From Minwuiaceae bacterium (GTDB lineage Bacteria > Pseudomonadota > Alphaproteobacteria > Minwuiales > Minwuiaceae): DNA of 64,000 nt. Made by a program: the position numbers and the translations under genes. Positions 44,482 to 54,953 of the stretch are shown here, piece after piece; position 1 is the stretch's first letter; each line of letters starts with the position of its first letter. Where the stretch lies: positions 1 to 64,000 of the forward strand of contig JANQEE010000038.1 of assembly GCA_028278525.1 (NCBI GenBank). The letters run 5' to 3'. The notes beneath the pieces are model-generated. The model saw nothing but the letters and a program-made list of their open reading frames with translations. It searched no databases and was not told the origin of the DNA.

Positions 44482-45572
44482 GCCCGGTCCATTCCCTGTA
44501 GAAGTACTTCGCCGTCGCCCGGCACGATCCGGCCGATCCGATAGACGGTTTCGCCGTCGGCGCGGAGACCGGTTTCAATCCTCTCGACCTCGTCGGGCGC
44601 GACGACCACGGCCATGCCGATCCCGCAATTGAAGGTGCGGGCCATCTCGACCGGTTCGATACCGCCGATACCGGCAAGCCAGCGGAACACGGGCGGCGCC
44701 GGCCAGGCGGCGCAATCGATCTCGACGCCGACGCCGCCGGGAAAGATCCGCGGCAGGTTTTCCAGAATGCCGCCGCCGGTGATATGCGCCAATCCTTTAA
44801 CCCCGCCGGACCGGATCGCCGCGAGGCAGCTTCGGATGTAGAGACGCGTCGGCGTCAGCAGGGCAGAGCCTAGCGGCTGCCCCGCGTCGAACGGCGCGGG
44901 ATCGTCGAGGCGAAAGCCGCCGTCGGACACGAGCTTGCGCACCAGGGAATAACCGTTCGAATGCACGCCGGACGAGGCGAGGCCGAGCACGATGTCGTCC
45001 GGCGCGATCGTGCCGCCGTCGATCAGACTGCCGCGCTCCGCCGCGCCGACGCAGAAGCCGGCAAGATCGTAATCGCCGTCCGCATACATGCCCGGCATCT
45101 CGGCCGTCTCGCCGCCGATCAGCGCGCAGCCGGCCTCCCGGCAGCCTTCCGCCACGCCGGCGATCACCGCCGCCGCGGTTTCTTCGGCGAGCTTGCCGGT
45201 GGCGAAATAGTCGAGGAAGAACAGAGGCTCCGCGCCCTGCACGATCAGGTCGTTGGCGCACATCGCAACCAGATCGATGCCGACCGTATCGTGCTTGTCG
45301 GCGTCTATCGCGAGCTTCAGCTTGGTGCCGACGCCGTCGGTGGCGGCGACCAGGACCGGGTCGTCGTAGCCCGCGGCGCGCGGATCGAACAGGCCGCCGA
45401 AACCGCCGAGATCGCCTGCCGCGCCCGACCGTCGGGTCGCCGCGGCGAGCGGCTTTATCCGCTCGACCAGGCGATTGCCCGCATCGATGTCGACGCCCGC
45501 CTTCTTATAGGTATAACCGTTGGTGATGGTGTCCCCACCACAGATACGATATGGTCGCAGCCCGGTGAACAT
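44469..45572 (-). CDS. purM: Phosphoribosylformylglycinamidine cyclo-ligase
   Basis: AIR synthetase of purine synthesis, 367 residues from ATG 45572. Canonical parts are [36 protein letters not shown] and GIGMAVVV. The canonical start would be near TYKKAGVDI, but no ATG, GTG or TTG is in frame there, so a ~22-residue extension ([14 protein letters not shown]...) seems to be translated. Only 22 bp separate this ATG from that of the divergent DUF2066 gene. Confidence 0.93.
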   Translation of the reverse strand: MFTGLRPYRICGGDTITNGYTYKKAGVDIDAGNRLVERIKPLAAATRRSGAAGDLGGFGGLFDPRAAGYDDPVLVAATDGVGTKLKLAIDADKHDTVGIDLVAMCANDLIVQGAEPLFFLDYFATGKLAEETAAAVIAGVAEGCREAGCALIGGETAEMPGMYADGDYDLAGFCVGAAERGSLIDGGTIAPDDIVLGLASSGVHSNGYSLVRKLVSDGGFRLDDPAPFDAGQPLGSALLTPTRLYIRSCLAAIRSGGVKGLAHITGGGILENLPRIFPGGVGVEIDCAAWPAPPVFRWLAGIGGIEPVEMARTFNCGIGMAVVVAPDEVERIETGLRADGETVYRIGRIVPGDGEVLLQGMDRAWAG

Positions 45573-45594
45573 ACTGTTTCTTGAACGCTTTGCA

Positions 45595-46704
45595 ATGATC
45601 CGAACGCGCTCTGCTTCACGCCTGATTTCGGCCGCAGCGGCCGGCCTGTTGACCGCCCTGATTGGACTGGCACCGGCATCCGCCCGGGCCGATCTTTTCA
45701 CGGTTTCCGACGTGCCCGTCGATGCCGACGCGAGGACCGCGGCGGAGGCGCGGGAGATCGCGCTGGCGGCCGGACAGCGCGAGGCGTACGGCAAGCTGTT
45801 GCGCCGACTCACGCTTCGCAAGGATCACGACAAACACCCCGAACTGGACGATGGCGATATCGCCGGACTGGTGCAGTCGTTCGAGGTGGATAACGAGAAG
45901 ACCTCCGCGACCCGGTACCTCGCCAACCTCAGAGTCCAATTCAACAAAGAGGCCATCCGCGAACTGCTGCGCGCCTTCGGCATCCCGTTCAGCGAGACGG
46001 CGAGCCGCCCGGTGCTGGTCATTCCGGTCTACGAGACGGCCGGCACCAAGCTGCTGTGGGACGAGCCGAATCCGTGGATGGTGGCCTGGACCCAGCACAG
46101 CAACGCGGAGGGCCTGGTCCCGATGTTCCCGCCGCTCGGCGATCTGCAGGACATTACGGTGATCACCGCGGCCCAGGCGATCGACGGCGACAGCGACCGG
46201 ATCGACGCCCTGGCCGACCGTTACGGAGTGAGCGACGCCCTGGTCGCCGCGGCAACGCTGACTCGCGATTTCAGCAACAACAGCAACCGCCTGACCGTCA
46301 ACCTGTTCCGCTACGGGGACAGTCCGGGACGAGTCGATATCCTGACCTTCACCGGCGCGGAAGCGGACGGCGTCGAGAGCCTGCTGATGACCGCCGTCAG
46401 CCAGGTGACGGATCGTCTGGAAGAGGACTGGAAGCGAGAGACCACCCTGCGGTTCGGCTCGCAGGCGAGCCTCAGCGCCACCGTGCCGCTCAACGGCCTG
46501 TCGGACTGGCTGACCATCCGCGACCGCCTCTCACAGATCGCGGAGGTCCGCCAGGTGGATATCGCGTCGCTGTCCATGGAAGACGCGCAGCTTGTGCTGC
46601 ACTTCCTGGGCGACCAACAACAGCTTTCCCTGGCATTGGCGCAACGGGACCTGGAACTCGTCGATATCGGCGGTTTCTGGACGTTGCGCATGATCGGCCA
46701 ATAG
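45595..46704 (+). CDS. DUF2066 domain-containing exported protein
   Basis: 369 residues with a signal peptide ([24 protein letters not shown], cut into n-, h- and c-regions; probable cleavage near residue 32). The mature N-terminus [39 protein letters not shown], split by position 33-71, matches DUF2066. Function unknown in the family. ATG 45595 is chosen by the signal peptide; no good ribosome-binding site is visible, and GTG 45565 is an alternative. Divergent from purM and 33 bp before an AI-2E-family permease; purM-DUF2066-permease-hda is a conserved neighbourhood. Confidence 0.85.
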   Translation: MIRTRSASRLISAAAAGLLTALIGLAPASARADLFTVSDVPVDADARTAAEAREIALAAGQREAYGKLLRRLTLRKDHDKHPELDDGDIAGLVQSFEVDNEKTSATRYLANLRVQFNKEAIRELLRAFGIPFSETASRPVLVIPVYETAGTKLLWDEPNPWMVAWTQHSNAEGLVPMFPPLGDLQDITVITAAQAIDGDSDRIDALADRYGVSDALVAAATLTRDFSNNSNRLTVNLFRYGDSPGRVDILTFTGAEADGVESLLMTAVSQVTDRLEEDWKRETTLRFGSQASLSATVPLNGLSDWLTIRDRLSQIAEVRQVDIASLSMEDAQLVLHFLGDQQQLSLALAQRDLELVDIGGFWTLRMIGQ

Positions 46705-46737
46705 CGAGGTTCCGGCAGGCGTGAAAGGGGTGGAACC

Positions 46738-47844
46738 GTGACCACGCGCCAACAGATCCTGTTCTGGACCGGCTTCGTCATCGTCTTCGGCCTGTTCCTG
46801 TTTCTCCTGCGGGAGATGCTGCTGCCGTTCGTGCTGGGCATGGCCGTGGCCTACCTGGCCGACCCGATGGCCGACAAGCTGGAAGACTGGGGCCTGTCCC
46901 GCGCGCTGGCGACGACGGCGATTACCGCCCTGTTCTTCGCTTTGGTGCTGTTGGCCTTCATCCTTATCGTGCCGCTGGTGAGCGGCCAGTTGCTGGGGCT
47001 AATCGAACGTCTGCCGATCTACGCGGACAAGATCTGGGGTACGGTGGTCCCGCTGGTCCGCGACATCGTTTCGCGGCTGCCCGACGGCGTGTTCGTCGCC
47101 GACGAGAATTGGGGACGGGACGCTCTCTCGCAGTACAGCAAGAGCGCGATGGACTGGCTGATCTCCCTGATCGCCGGGCTATGGAGCGGCGGACTGGCGT
47201 TCATCAACCTCCTGTCGCTGCTGTTCATCACGCCGATCGTCGCGTTCTACCTGCTGTGGGAATGGGATCTGATCGTCGCCAAGGTCAACGGCTGGCTGCC
47301 GCTTCGCCATGCCGACAGGATCCGCGAGATCGTGACCCAGATCGATAGTGTCATGGCCGGGTTCGTTCGTGGCCAACTGACCGTCTGCACGGTGTTGGGA
47401 TTGTTCTATGGCATCGCGCTCTCCCTAGTCGGGCTGGAATTCGGCTTCATCATCGGTATCGCCAGCGGCGCGCTGTCCTTCATCCCGTTCGTCGGCGCCA
47501 TCTTCGGCGGCGTCGCCTCGATCGGCATCGCCCTGGTGCAGTTCTGGCCGGACTACGTGCCGATCGCCGCGGTGGCGGCCATCTATGCCGCGGGCCAAGT
47601 CATCGAAGGCAATTTCCTGACGCCGAAGCTGGTCGGCAGCCGGGTCGGCCTGCACCCGGTCTGGGTAATATTCGGCCTGCTGGCCGGCGGCGTGCTGTTC
47701 GGCTTTGTCGGGGTCCTGCTGGCCGTGCCGGCGACGGCCGTGGTCGGCGTGCTGGTCCGTCATGGCCTGGCCGAATATCTCAGCAGCCACTTCTACCTGG
47801 ATCCCAGCAGGGACGGCGAAGATACGGCGGGGCCACCGTCTTGA
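46738..47844 (+). CDS. AI-2E family transporter (PerM-like)
   Basis: 368 residues with about eight membrane helices (ILFWTGFVIVFGLFLFLL, FFALVLLAFILIVPLV, LLFITPIVAFYLLW, VWVIFGLLAGGVLFGFVGVLLAVPATAVVGVL, split). GTG start after GGGGTGG. Motifs GFVRGQLTVC and ALSFIPFVGAIFGG and ITPKLVG-like LTPKLVGSRVGLHPVWV are diagnostic. Some members export signal molecules or sodium; substrate here unknown. Stop overlaps the hda start. Confidence 0.92.
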   Translation: MTTRQQILFWTGFVIVFGLFLFLLREMLLPFVLGMAVAYLADPMADKLEDWGLSRALATTAITALFFALVLLAFILIVPLVSGQLLGLIERLPIYADKIWGTVVPLVRDIVSRLPDGVFVADENWGRDALSQYSKSAMDWLISLIAGLWSGGLAFINLLSLLFITPIVAFYLLWEWDLIVAKVNGWLPLRHADRIREIVTQIDSVMAGFVRGQLTVCTVLGLFYGIALSLVGLEFGFIIGIASGALSFIPFVGAIFGGVASIGIALVQFWPDYVPIAAVAAIYAAGQVIEGNFLTPKLVGSRVGLHPVWVIFGLLAGGVLFGFVGVLLAVPATAVVGVLVRHGLAEYLSSHFYLDPSRDGEDTAGPPS

Positions 47845-48512
47845 ATGCGGCGCAGCTTGCCCTGGACCTTCAGTACAGGCCGGCTTTCGAACTCGACGCG
47901 TTCCTGGTTAGCGGCAGCAACGCCGATGCCATCGCCTGGCTGGACAAATGGCCGGACTGGCCGGCGAGCGGCCTGGCCATAAACGGGCCGGCGGGGTGCG
48001 GCAAGACCCACCTGGCGCACGTTTGGGCCGAGGTCGCGAGCGCCCGCATCGTCGCCGCCGCGGACCTTGCGGAAATGGATATTCCGAGCCTCGCGACGGG
48101 CCCGGTCGCGGTGGAAGACAGCGACAGGGGTATCGACGAGGAGACCCTGCTGCATCTCTACAACCTGCTGCGGGAAAACGATCAATATCTGTTGATCACG
48201 GGCGCAACGCCGCCGTCGCGATGGAACCTTGCGCTGCCAGACCTTATATCCAGGCTGAAAGCGCTGCCGAGCGTATCCGTCGGCGCCCCGGACGACGGCT
48301 TGCTGGCCGGCGTGCTGAAGAAGCAATTCGACGACCGGCAATTGCCGGTGACCGACGAAGTCGTTCAGTATCTGGTTGCCCGGATGCACCGGTCGTTCAA
48401 GGCGGCGGCCCTGATCGTGACCGGGATGGACCGGGCAGCCCTGGCGGCACGAAGGCGGATAACGGTGCCGCTGGCCGCCAAGGTGTTGGAACAGATTGAA
48501 GCAGAAAACTAG
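47841..48512 (+). CDS. hda: DnaA regulatory inactivator Hda/HdaA
   Basis: AAA+ protein that with the sliding clamp stimulates ATP hydrolysis by DnaA and prevents re-initiation. 223 residues starting at TTG 47841, which overlaps the TGA of the preceding gene. Walker A GPAGCGKTH at 50-58; QLALDL at residues 5-10 fits the clamp-binding motif. The DnaA DNA-binding domain IV is missing, which separates it from DnaA itself. Confidence 0.9.
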   Translation: MNAAQLALDLQYRPAFELDAFLVSGSNADAIAWLDKWPDWPASGLAINGPAGCGKTHLAHVWAEVASARIVAAADLAEMDIPSLATGPVAVEDSDRGIDEETLLHLYNLLRENDQYLLITGATPPSRWNLALPDLISRLKALPSVSVGAPDDGLLAGVLKKQFDDRQLPVTDEVVQYLVARMHRSFKAAALIVTGMDRAALAARRRITVPLAAKVLEQIEAEN

Positions 48513-48531
48513 AGAAGATTAGGAGACGACG

Positions 48532-49311
48532 ATGGATTTGGGGATCGCGGGGAAGACGGCCTTGGTTTGCGCCGCCAGCAAGGGACTTGGCAAGGGCTGC
48601 GCCATGGCGCTGGCCGCGGAGGGGGTGAACGTGACAATCACCGCGCGCAGCGCGGACACGCTGGAAGCGACGGCCGAGGAGATCCGCCAGGCGACGGGGT
48701 CGGAGGTCAGGACCGCCGCCGGCGACATCACCACCGCCGAGGGCCGGGCACTGGCGCTGGAGACCTGCGGCAGCCCGGATATTCTGGTCAACAATGCCGG
48801 CGGCCCGCCGCCCGGCAACTTTCGCGACTGGACGCGCGACGACTGGATCAAGGCGATCGACGCCAACATGCTGACAGCGATCGAACTGATCAAGGCGACG
48901 GTGGATCCGATGATCGAGCGCAAGTTCGGACGGATCGTCAACATCACCTCCAGCGCGGTGAAGGCGCCGATCGACGTGCTTGGCCTGTCGAACGGCGCCC
49001 GGTCCGGCCTGACCGGCTTCGTGGCCGGCGTCGCCCGGGTGACGGTGCGCGACAACGTCACCATCAACGGGCTGTTGCCGGGGCCGTTCGATACCGACCG
49101 GCTGCGCGGCAATTTCAAATATCGCGAAACCCAGGGCGCCGGATCGGCTGAGGAACTGGCGAACAAGGCCGCCGCGGCGCATCCGGCCGGCCGGTTCGGC
49201 CAGCCTGAGGAATTCGGCAAGGCCTGCGCTTTCCTCTGCAGCGTTCACGCCGGGTACATCACCGGGCAGAACCTGCTGCTGGATGGCGGCGGCTATCCAG
49301 GTACTTTCTGA
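48532..49311 (+). CDS. Atypical SDR protein lacking catalytic Tyr and Lys
   Basis: 259 residues annotated by fold as a 3-oxoacyl-ACP-reductase-like SDR. The cofactor loop is AASKGLGKG (14-22) and NNAG at 87-90 is kept. Where Y153 and K157 stand in other SDRs of this window, this protein has S153 and R157 (GLSNGARSG); S140 is retained. It fits the divergent BKR_3-type subgroup. The C-terminus GYITGQNLLLDGGGYPGTF is conserved. AGGAGACGACG precedes the ATG. It lies 19 bp after hda. Confidence 0.88.
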   Translation: MDLGIAGKTALVCAASKGLGKGCAMALAAEGVNVTITARSADTLEATAEEIRQATGSEVRTAAGDITTAEGRALALETCGSPDILVNNAGGPPPGNFRDWTRDDWIKAIDANMLTAIELIKATVDPMIERKFGRIVNITSSAVKAPIDVLGLSNGARSGLTGFVAGVARVTVRDNVTINGLLPGPFDTDRLRGNFKYRETQGAGSAEELANKAAAAHPAGRFGQPEEFGKACAFLCSVHAGYITGQNLLLDGGGYPGTF

Positions 49312-49333
49312 CCACTACCTCAAGGATCGAAAA

Positions 49334-49777
49334 TTGCGGATCATTGGCATAATCCGGCTGGGTTTCGGCGCCCTGGTGGCGCTGCTGACATTTGGCGGTG
49401 CCCAGGCTGCGGCGGCGGGCGTCGCCGGCGTCTGGGCGACCCCGGAGGAGAAATCGCACGTCAAGATCGAGCCGTGCGGCGACAAGTTCTGCGGCACGAT
49501 AATCTGGTTGAAGGAACCGAACGATAAGAACGGCAGCCCGAAACTGGACCGCGAGAACCAGGACGAGAGCCTGCGCTCCCGCCCGATTGTCGGCTTGCCC
49601 CTTTTGAAGGGTTTCGAAGCGGACGGGCCGAACCGGTGGGACGGCGGAAGGATCTACAACCCGGAAGACGGCAAGACCTATAAGTCCAGTATGAAACTGG
49701 ACGACGATAGCACTTTGAAAGTCGAAGGGTGCGTCCTGATCTTCTGCAAGGCTCAGACCTGGGTGCGCGTGAATTAG
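49334..49777 (+). CDS. DUF2147 family exported protein
   Basis: 147 residues from TTG 49334, preceded by AAGGA at 7 bp spacing. Signal peptide [23 protein letters not shown], then [54 protein letters not shown] and a final [16 protein letters not shown] pattern (each short block seen directly) matching DUF2147. Function unknown. Cysteines in PCGDKFCG and GCVLIFCK could form disulfides. The frame upstream overlaps the SDR gene and is not used. Confidence 0.88.
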   Translation: MRIIGIIRLGFGALVALLTFGGAQAAAAGVAGVWATPEEKSHVKIEPCGDKFCGTIIWLKEPNDKNGSPKLDRENQDESLRSRPIVGLPLLKGFEADGPNRWDGGRIYNPEDGKTYKSSMKLDDDSTLKVEGCVLIFCKAQTWVRVN

Positions 49778-49911
49778 GCGGCAACGGCCCAAACCACTGG
49801 TGTAACCAATCTGATTTACTTCGGTGCTATATTTACCTGTTATCCATGTATGCTTCGCTAGAAGCGTCTCGTGGATATCGACAGAACCGCGAATTTGGTG
49901 ATGGGTCGGGT

Positions 49912-52107
49912 ATGACATCGAAAAGACTAGCCTCGGCGACCGCAGCGGGCCGCGAAAGCGGCGGTGAACCGGCCATGCTGGTCGGCCAGGCCGAGACCAG
50001 CCCGGAATCGCCGGGACGTTTCATCAATCGCGAACTGTCATGGCTCGCCTTCAATTACCGAGTGATGGAAGAGGCGGAGAATACCCGCCATCCCCTGCTG
50101 GAACGCCTCCGCTTCCTGTCGATTTCCGCCACCAATCTCGACGAGTTCCTGATGGTCCGGGTTGCCGGGCTGTGGAGCCAGGTTCGCGCCGGCGTCGATG
50201 TGGTCAGTGACGACGGGCTCTCCACCGCCGAGCAACTGACGAAGATCAACGAGATGTCGGGCGAGTTGATCGCAGCGCAGCATCAGCTTTGGAAGAACCT
50301 GCGGCCGGAGCTTCGCGAACACGGCATCGCCGTGATCGACCGCGAGGAACTGACCGAGGAGGACAAAACCTGGCTCGGCCAATACTTCCTGGAACAGGTC
50401 TTTCCGGTTCTGACCCCGCTGGCGGTCGACCCGGCCCATCCGTTCCCGTTCATTCCCAATCTGGGCCTGGTGCTGGTCCTGCAACTGGCCCGCGAAACGG
50501 ACGACACGACCTTGAACGCCCTGTTGCCGCTGCCGCACCAGATCGCCCGCTTCATTCGGCTGCCGGGCGACGACATCCGGTTCATCACGCTGGAGAACAT
50601 GGTCGAGCTGTTCATGGACCGGCTGTTCCCCGGCTACAAGATCGTCGGGCGCGGCGCCTTCCGGGTGGTTCGGGACAGCGATATCGAGGTCGAGGAAGAG
50701 GCGGAGGACCTGGTTCGCTTCTTCGAAACCGCGCTTAAACGGCGCCGGCGCGGCAGCGTGGTGCGCCTGATCCTAAGCAACGACATGCCGGACGATCTTC
50801 GCCACCTGATCATCCGGGAGATCGAGGCCAGCGAAGACGACGTGCTGGTTGCCGGCGGCATGCTTGGCCTGGCCGACACCAAGCAGCTTATCGTGGACGG
50901 TCGCCCGGACCTTAAGTTCACGCCCTACAACGCGCGCTTTCCGGAGCGGATCCGCGACGTCGGCGGCGATTGCTTCGCGGCGATCCGGGCCAAGGACCTG
51001 ATCGTCCATCACCCTTACGAAAGCTTCGATGTGGTGGCCCAGTTCGTCCGCCAGGCGGCGGGCGACCCGAACGTGGTCGCGATCAAGCAGACGCTTTATC
51101 GGACCTCCGACGATTCGCCGATCGTGCAGGCCCTGATCGCGGCGGCCGAGGCCGGCAAGTCGGTAACCGCCCTGGTCGAATTGAAAGCGCGGTTCGACGA
51201 GGCCGCCAACATCCGATGGGCCCGCGACCTGGAGCGGGCCGGCGTGCACGTGGTCTATGGCTTCATCGAACTGAAGACCCACGCGAAGATTTCCGCCGTG
51301 GTCCGCCGGGAAGGCGGCACGATGCGCGTTTACGTGCATTACGGCACCGGCAACTACCATCCGGTGACGGCGAAAATCTATACGGACCTGTCGTTCTTCA
51401 CCGCCGATCCGGCCTTGGGCCGCGATGCGACGGCGATGTTCAACTACATGACGGGATATGCGAAGCCGGCGTCGCTGGAGCGGATCGCGGCCTCGCCGTT
51501 CTCGCTGCGCGAAACCATTCTGTCTTTGGTCGACGACGAAATCGCGCATGCGAAAGCCGGCAGACAGGGCTCTATCTGGGCGAAAATGAACTCGCTGGTG
51601 GACGCCGATATCATCGACAAGCTGTACGAGGCGAGCCAGGCGGGCGTGGAAATCGAACTAGTGATTCGCGGCATTTGCTGCCTGCGCCCAGGCGTTCCCG
51701 GACTGTCCGAGAACATCGGCGTCAAGAGCATCGTCGGGCGCTTCCTGGAGCATTCGCGAATTGTCTGCTTCGGCAACGGAGCCGGGTTGCCAAATCCGGA
51801 CGCCAAGGTATACATCACCTCTGCGGACTGGATGCCTCGCAACCTGGACCGCCGGGTCGAGACTTTCGTCCCGATCGAGAATGCGACGGTTCACCAACAG
51901 GTGCTCGAGCAAATCATGGTGGCGAACCTTAAAGACCAGGCGCAAAGCTGGGTGCTGGGTCCCGACGGCAAATACCGGCGGCTGAAAGCCGATGAAGACG
52001 CCTTCAGCGCGCATACCCATTTCATGACCAACCCGAGCCTGTCCGGCCGCGGCACCGCGCTGGAAGACGGTAAACCCGTACCGAAGCTGGTTCTGAACGA
52101 CATCTGA
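49912..52107 (+). CDS. ppk1: Polyphosphate kinase 1
   Basis: Makes inorganic polyphosphate from ATP. About 731 residues from ATG 49912; an in-frame ATG at 49846 would add 22 residues. N-terminal [15 protein letters not shown], catalytic histidine regions [10 protein letters not shown] and [11 protein letters not shown], and [13 protein letters not shown]-like [11 protein letters not shown]. Followed 3 bp later by exopolyphosphatase, so synthesis and breakdown enzymes are in one operon. Confidence 0.96.
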   Translation: MTSKRLASATAAGRESGGEPAMLVGQAETSPESPGRFINRELSWLAFNYRVMEEAENTRHPLLERLRFLSISATNLDEFLMVRVAGLWSQVRAGVDVVSDDGLSTAEQLTKINEMSGELIAAQHQLWKNLRPELREHGIAVIDREELTEEDKTWLGQYFLEQVFPVLTPLAVDPAHPFPFIPNLGLVLVLQLARETDDTTLNALLPLPHQIARFIRLPGDDIRFITLENMVELFMDRLFPGYKIVGRGAFRVVRDSDIEVEEEAEDLVRFFETALKRRRRGSVVRLILSNDMPDDLRHLIIREIEASEDDVLVAGGMLGLADTKQLIVDGRPDLKFTPYNARFPERIRDVGGDCFAAIRAKDLIVHHPYESFDVVAQFVRQAAGDPNVVAIKQTLYRTSDDSPIVQALIAAAEAGKSVTALVELKARFDEAANIRWARDLERAGVHVVYGFIELKTHAKISAVVRREGGTMRVYVHYGTGNYHPVTAKIYTDLSFFTADPALGRDATAMFNYMTGYAKPASLERIAASPFSLRETILSLVDDEIAHAKAGRQGSIWAKMNSLVDADIIDKLYEASQAGVEIELVIRGICCLRPGVPGLSENIGVKSIVGRFLEHSRIVCFGNGAGLPNPDAKVYITSADWMPRNLDRRVETFVPIENATVHQQVLEQIMVANLKDQAQSWVLGPDGKYRRLKADEDAFSAHTHFMTNPSLSGRGTALEDGKPVPKLVLNDI

Positions 52108-52110
52108 CGC

Positions 52111-53628
52111 ATGTCCGCGGTCATCACCGACGTAGATCCCATTTCGACCGTTTCCGAAGGCCTTGGCCAAGATCTGGCCGCGGTCGTCGACGTCGGGTCG
52201 AATTCCGTCCGGCTGGTGGTATTCGAAGGACCGTCGCGCGGCCGGCTGCCGATTTTCAACGAGAAGGTCCTGTGCGGTCTGGGCCGAAGCTTGAACGAAA
52301 CGGGACGCCTGGACGAGAAAGGCGTCGAGCGCGCCGTTTTGGCCCTGAAGCGCTTTTCGGCGCTGATCCAGCGCATGGGGGTGGCCCAGGTCGACAACGT
52401 GGCAACGGCGGCGGTTCGCGATGCAGCCGACGGTGACGCGTTCGTGGACCGTGTGCGGCGCGAGGTCGGCATAGAGCTCCGGGTTCTCACCGGCAAGGAA
52501 GAAGCCATCATGGCCGGCTATGGTGTGCTGGCCAGCCTGCCGAACGTGAAAGGCCTTGTCGGCGACCTCGGCGGCGGCAGTCTGGAACTGGTCGAGCTCA
52601 AGAACGGCCGGATCGGCAGGACGGCAACGTTGCCACTGGGCCCGCTTCGATTGGAAGGCATCGCCGACCCGGTCGCGCTTCGCCGCCATGTCGACGACTC
52701 TCTCGGCTCGGTCGACTGGCTGCCGGGCATGCGGGGCCAGCCGCTCTACGTGGTCGGCGGCGGATGGCGATCGTTGGCGCGGGTGCATATGGCGCAGACC
52801 GACTACCCGCTGCATATCATCGATAACTATACGGTGGAACCGGATGTGATCCGCGAGATCAGCCGGGTGCTGTCCCGCCAAAGCCGCAATTCGCTGCAAC
52901 GGCTGGCGGGGGTTTCCTCCCGCCGTGTCGATACCCTGCCGCATGCGGCATTCGCACTGCGCCGCCTGCTGAAAATCGCCGCGCCCGACAAGGTCGTCTT
53001 CTCCGCCCATGGGCTGCGCGAAGGGCTGCTGTTCGACCGGCTGACCGCGACCGAGAAGAAGCGGGACCCTCTGTTGGAATCCTGCCGGGCGATGGCCGAA
53101 CGGGAGAACCGCTTCGCGATCGTCGACCAGGAGCTGTTCGACTGGATGAGCCCCGTATTCGAGGGCGAAAGCGCGGACGACGCGCGACTGCGCAGCGTCG
53201 CCTGCCTGCTCAGCGACGTCGGCTGGCGGGTCCATCCGGACTATCGTGACCAGCAGGCTTTTCGCCGGGTGTTGCGCGCGCCGTTCCCCGCAATCGACCA
53301 TGCCGGCCGGGCGCTGGTCGCCCTGGCCGTGCTTTGGCGCTACCGCAGCAACCACGACGAGGGGCTTGTGACCGCCATCAAGCGGCTGCTGACGGAAGAA
53401 CAGATCGAGCTCGCGCAGAAGATCGGCCTCGCCCTCAGGCTTGCCCATACGCTGACGGGGGGCACCGCCGGTGCTTTACATAATGCCGAGCTTACGGTCG
53501 ACGATGGCGCGCTGACATTGACGCTGGGACCGGCGATTGCCGACCTGAACGGCGAAACCGTGCTCCGGCGCCTGGAAGCGCTTGCCAAGGCCATGGGCAG
53601 CGCGAGCGCGATCAAACTGCGCGATTAA
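52111..53628 (+). CDS. ppx: Exopolyphosphatase (Ppx/GppA family)
   Basis: Hydrolyses polyphosphate or pppGpp. 505 residues with the ASKHA phosphate loops VVDVGSNSVRLVV and VGDLGGGSLELVEL, and a C-terminal HD-like helical part (SDVGWRVHPDYR). Coupled with ppk1; its stop overlaps the convergent rnd stop by 4 bp. Confidence 0.94.
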   Translation: MSAVITDVDPISTVSEGLGQDLAAVVDVGSNSVRLVVFEGPSRGRLPIFNEKVLCGLGRSLNETGRLDEKGVERAVLALKRFSALIQRMGVAQVDNVATAAVRDAADGDAFVDRVRREVGIELRVLTGKEEAIMAGYGVLASLPNVKGLVGDLGGGSLELVELKNGRIGRTATLPLGPLRLEGIADPVALRRHVDDSLGSVDWLPGMRGQPLYVVGGGWRSLARVHMAQTDYPLHIIDNYTVEPDVIREISRVLSRQSRNSLQRLAGVSSRRVDTLPHAAFALRRLLKIAAPDKVVFSAHGLREGLLFDRLTATEKKRDPLLESCRAMAERENRFAIVDQELFDWMSPVFEGESADDARLRSVACLLSDVGWRVHPDYRDQQAFRRVLRAPFPAIDHAGRALVALAVLWRYRSNHDEGLVTAIKRLLTEEQIELAQKIGLALRLAHTLTGGTAGALHNAELTVDDGALTLTLGPAIADLNGETVLRRLEALAKAMGSASAIKLRD

Positions 53629-54794
53629 TCGGCCATTTCCTGCTCTGAAATCCGCACCAGCTTGACGGCCTTGCCATTGGCCGCCAGGGCGATCCGGCCA
53701 TGTTTCAGGGCGATGGCATCCTCGCCGAAGATCTCCCGCCTCCATCCGTGCAGCGCCTGCACCGGGGCATCGTCGTCGGCGGCGATGCGCTCCAGATCCG
53801 CGACGTTGCAGATCAGTTTCTGAGCCACATTGTGGGTTTCGCACTTCATTTTGAGCAGGACTTTCAGCAGTTCCACCAACGGGCCGAGGCCCGGCGGCAG
53901 AGGATCCTCGGCGCGGGCCTCCGGCCAATCCTTTTTCGGAAGCTTGACGCCCTCCTGCACGGCATCCAGCAGGTCCCGCCCGTGGCGCCCTTCGGCGAAG
54001 CCCCGGCTGAGGCCGCGAACGTGCGACAGCTTTTCCACGTCGCCCGGCGGTTCCGCCGAGATTTCCAGCAGCGCCTCGTCGCGTAGGACCCGGTTGCGCG
54101 GCACGTCGCGGCGCTGCGCCTCCCGCTCCCGCCAGGCGGCGACGGTTGTCAGGACGGCGAGCATGCGCCGGTTCTTGCTGCGTGTCTTGATCCGCCGCCA
54201 GGCATTTTCCGGATGCACGGCATAGGTATCCGGATTGGTCAGGACGTCCATTTCCTCCTGCAGCCAGTGGGTCCTGTCCGAGCGCTCCAGACGCCGGGCC
54301 AGTTTTTCGTAGATGACCCGCAGGTGAGTGACATCGGCGAGGGCGTAATTGAGCTGCTTGTTGCTGAGCGGTCGGCGCGACCAGTCGGTGAAACGGGAGG
54401 ATTTGTCGACCTGCTCCTTCACCAGTTTGCGCACCAGGGTCTCGTAGCCGACCGACTCGCCAAAACCGCAGACCATGGCGGCGATCTGAGTATCGAACAC
54501 CGGCGCAGGCACGCTGCCGTTCATATGGTAGAAAATCTCGATGTCCTGGCGGGCGGCGTGGAAGACCTTCAAGGTGGTCTCGTCGGCCAGCAGGTCGGCC
54601 AGGGGCTCCAGCGATATCCCGTCCGCCATGGGGTCGACAATCGCCGCCTCGTCCGGCCCGGCCATCTGGACCAGGCACAGACGCGGCCAGAACGTCGTCT
54701 CCCGCATGAATTCGGTGTCGATCGTGATATAGGGGCCTTGCCCCAATCGCCGGCAAAGCGCGGCCAGCTCGTCGCTACTGGTAATCGTACGCAT
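53625..54794 (-). CDS. rnd: Ribonuclease D
   Basis: 3'-5' exoribonuclease in tRNA maturation. 389 residues: DEDD exonuclease domain with D26-x-E28 (TIDTEFMRE), HAARQDIEIF and YALADVTHLRVIYEKL; HRDC domain around residues 205-285 (HVRGLSRGFAEG). Convergent with ppx, divergent from aspS; ppx-rnd-aspS is a conserved alphaproteobacterial order. Confidence 0.95.
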   Translation of the reverse strand: MRTITSSDELAALCRRLGQGPYITIDTEFMRETTFWPRLCLVQMAGPDEAAIVDPMADGISLEPLADLLADETTLKVFHAARQDIEIFYHMNGSVPAPVFDTQIAAMVCGFGESVGYETLVRKLVKEQVDKSSRFTDWSRRPLSNKQLNYALADVTHLRVIYEKLARRLERSDRTHWLQEEMDVLTNPDTYAVHPENAWRRIKTRSKNRRMLAVLTTVAAWREREAQRRDVPRNRVLRDEALLEISAEPPGDVEKLSHVRGLSRGFAEGRHGRDLLDAVQEGVKLPKKDWPEARAEDPLPPGLGPLVELLKVLLKMKCETHNVAQKLICNVADLERIAADDDAPVQALHGWRREIFGEDAIALKHGRIALAANGKAVKLVRISEQEMAD

Positions 54795-54953
54795 CGGGTT
54801 AAGCTATACACCAAGTTGAGCCGCGCGTCCCGGGGGGTTGGCCACAATCGAGCAAAATTGAGACCGGGCGCAAAGCGGTCTTGACAAGTGGACGGGTTCG
54901 ATGCGTTTTGGCGCCGCATCAAACCTGCCAATCGCGTTTTCCGAGGGATTCCC

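Noticed and set aside
54881-54886. TTGACA as an aspS promoter
   Set aside because: The hexamer is perfect but no acceptable -10 follows at 16-18 bp, so it was not listed as a promoter.
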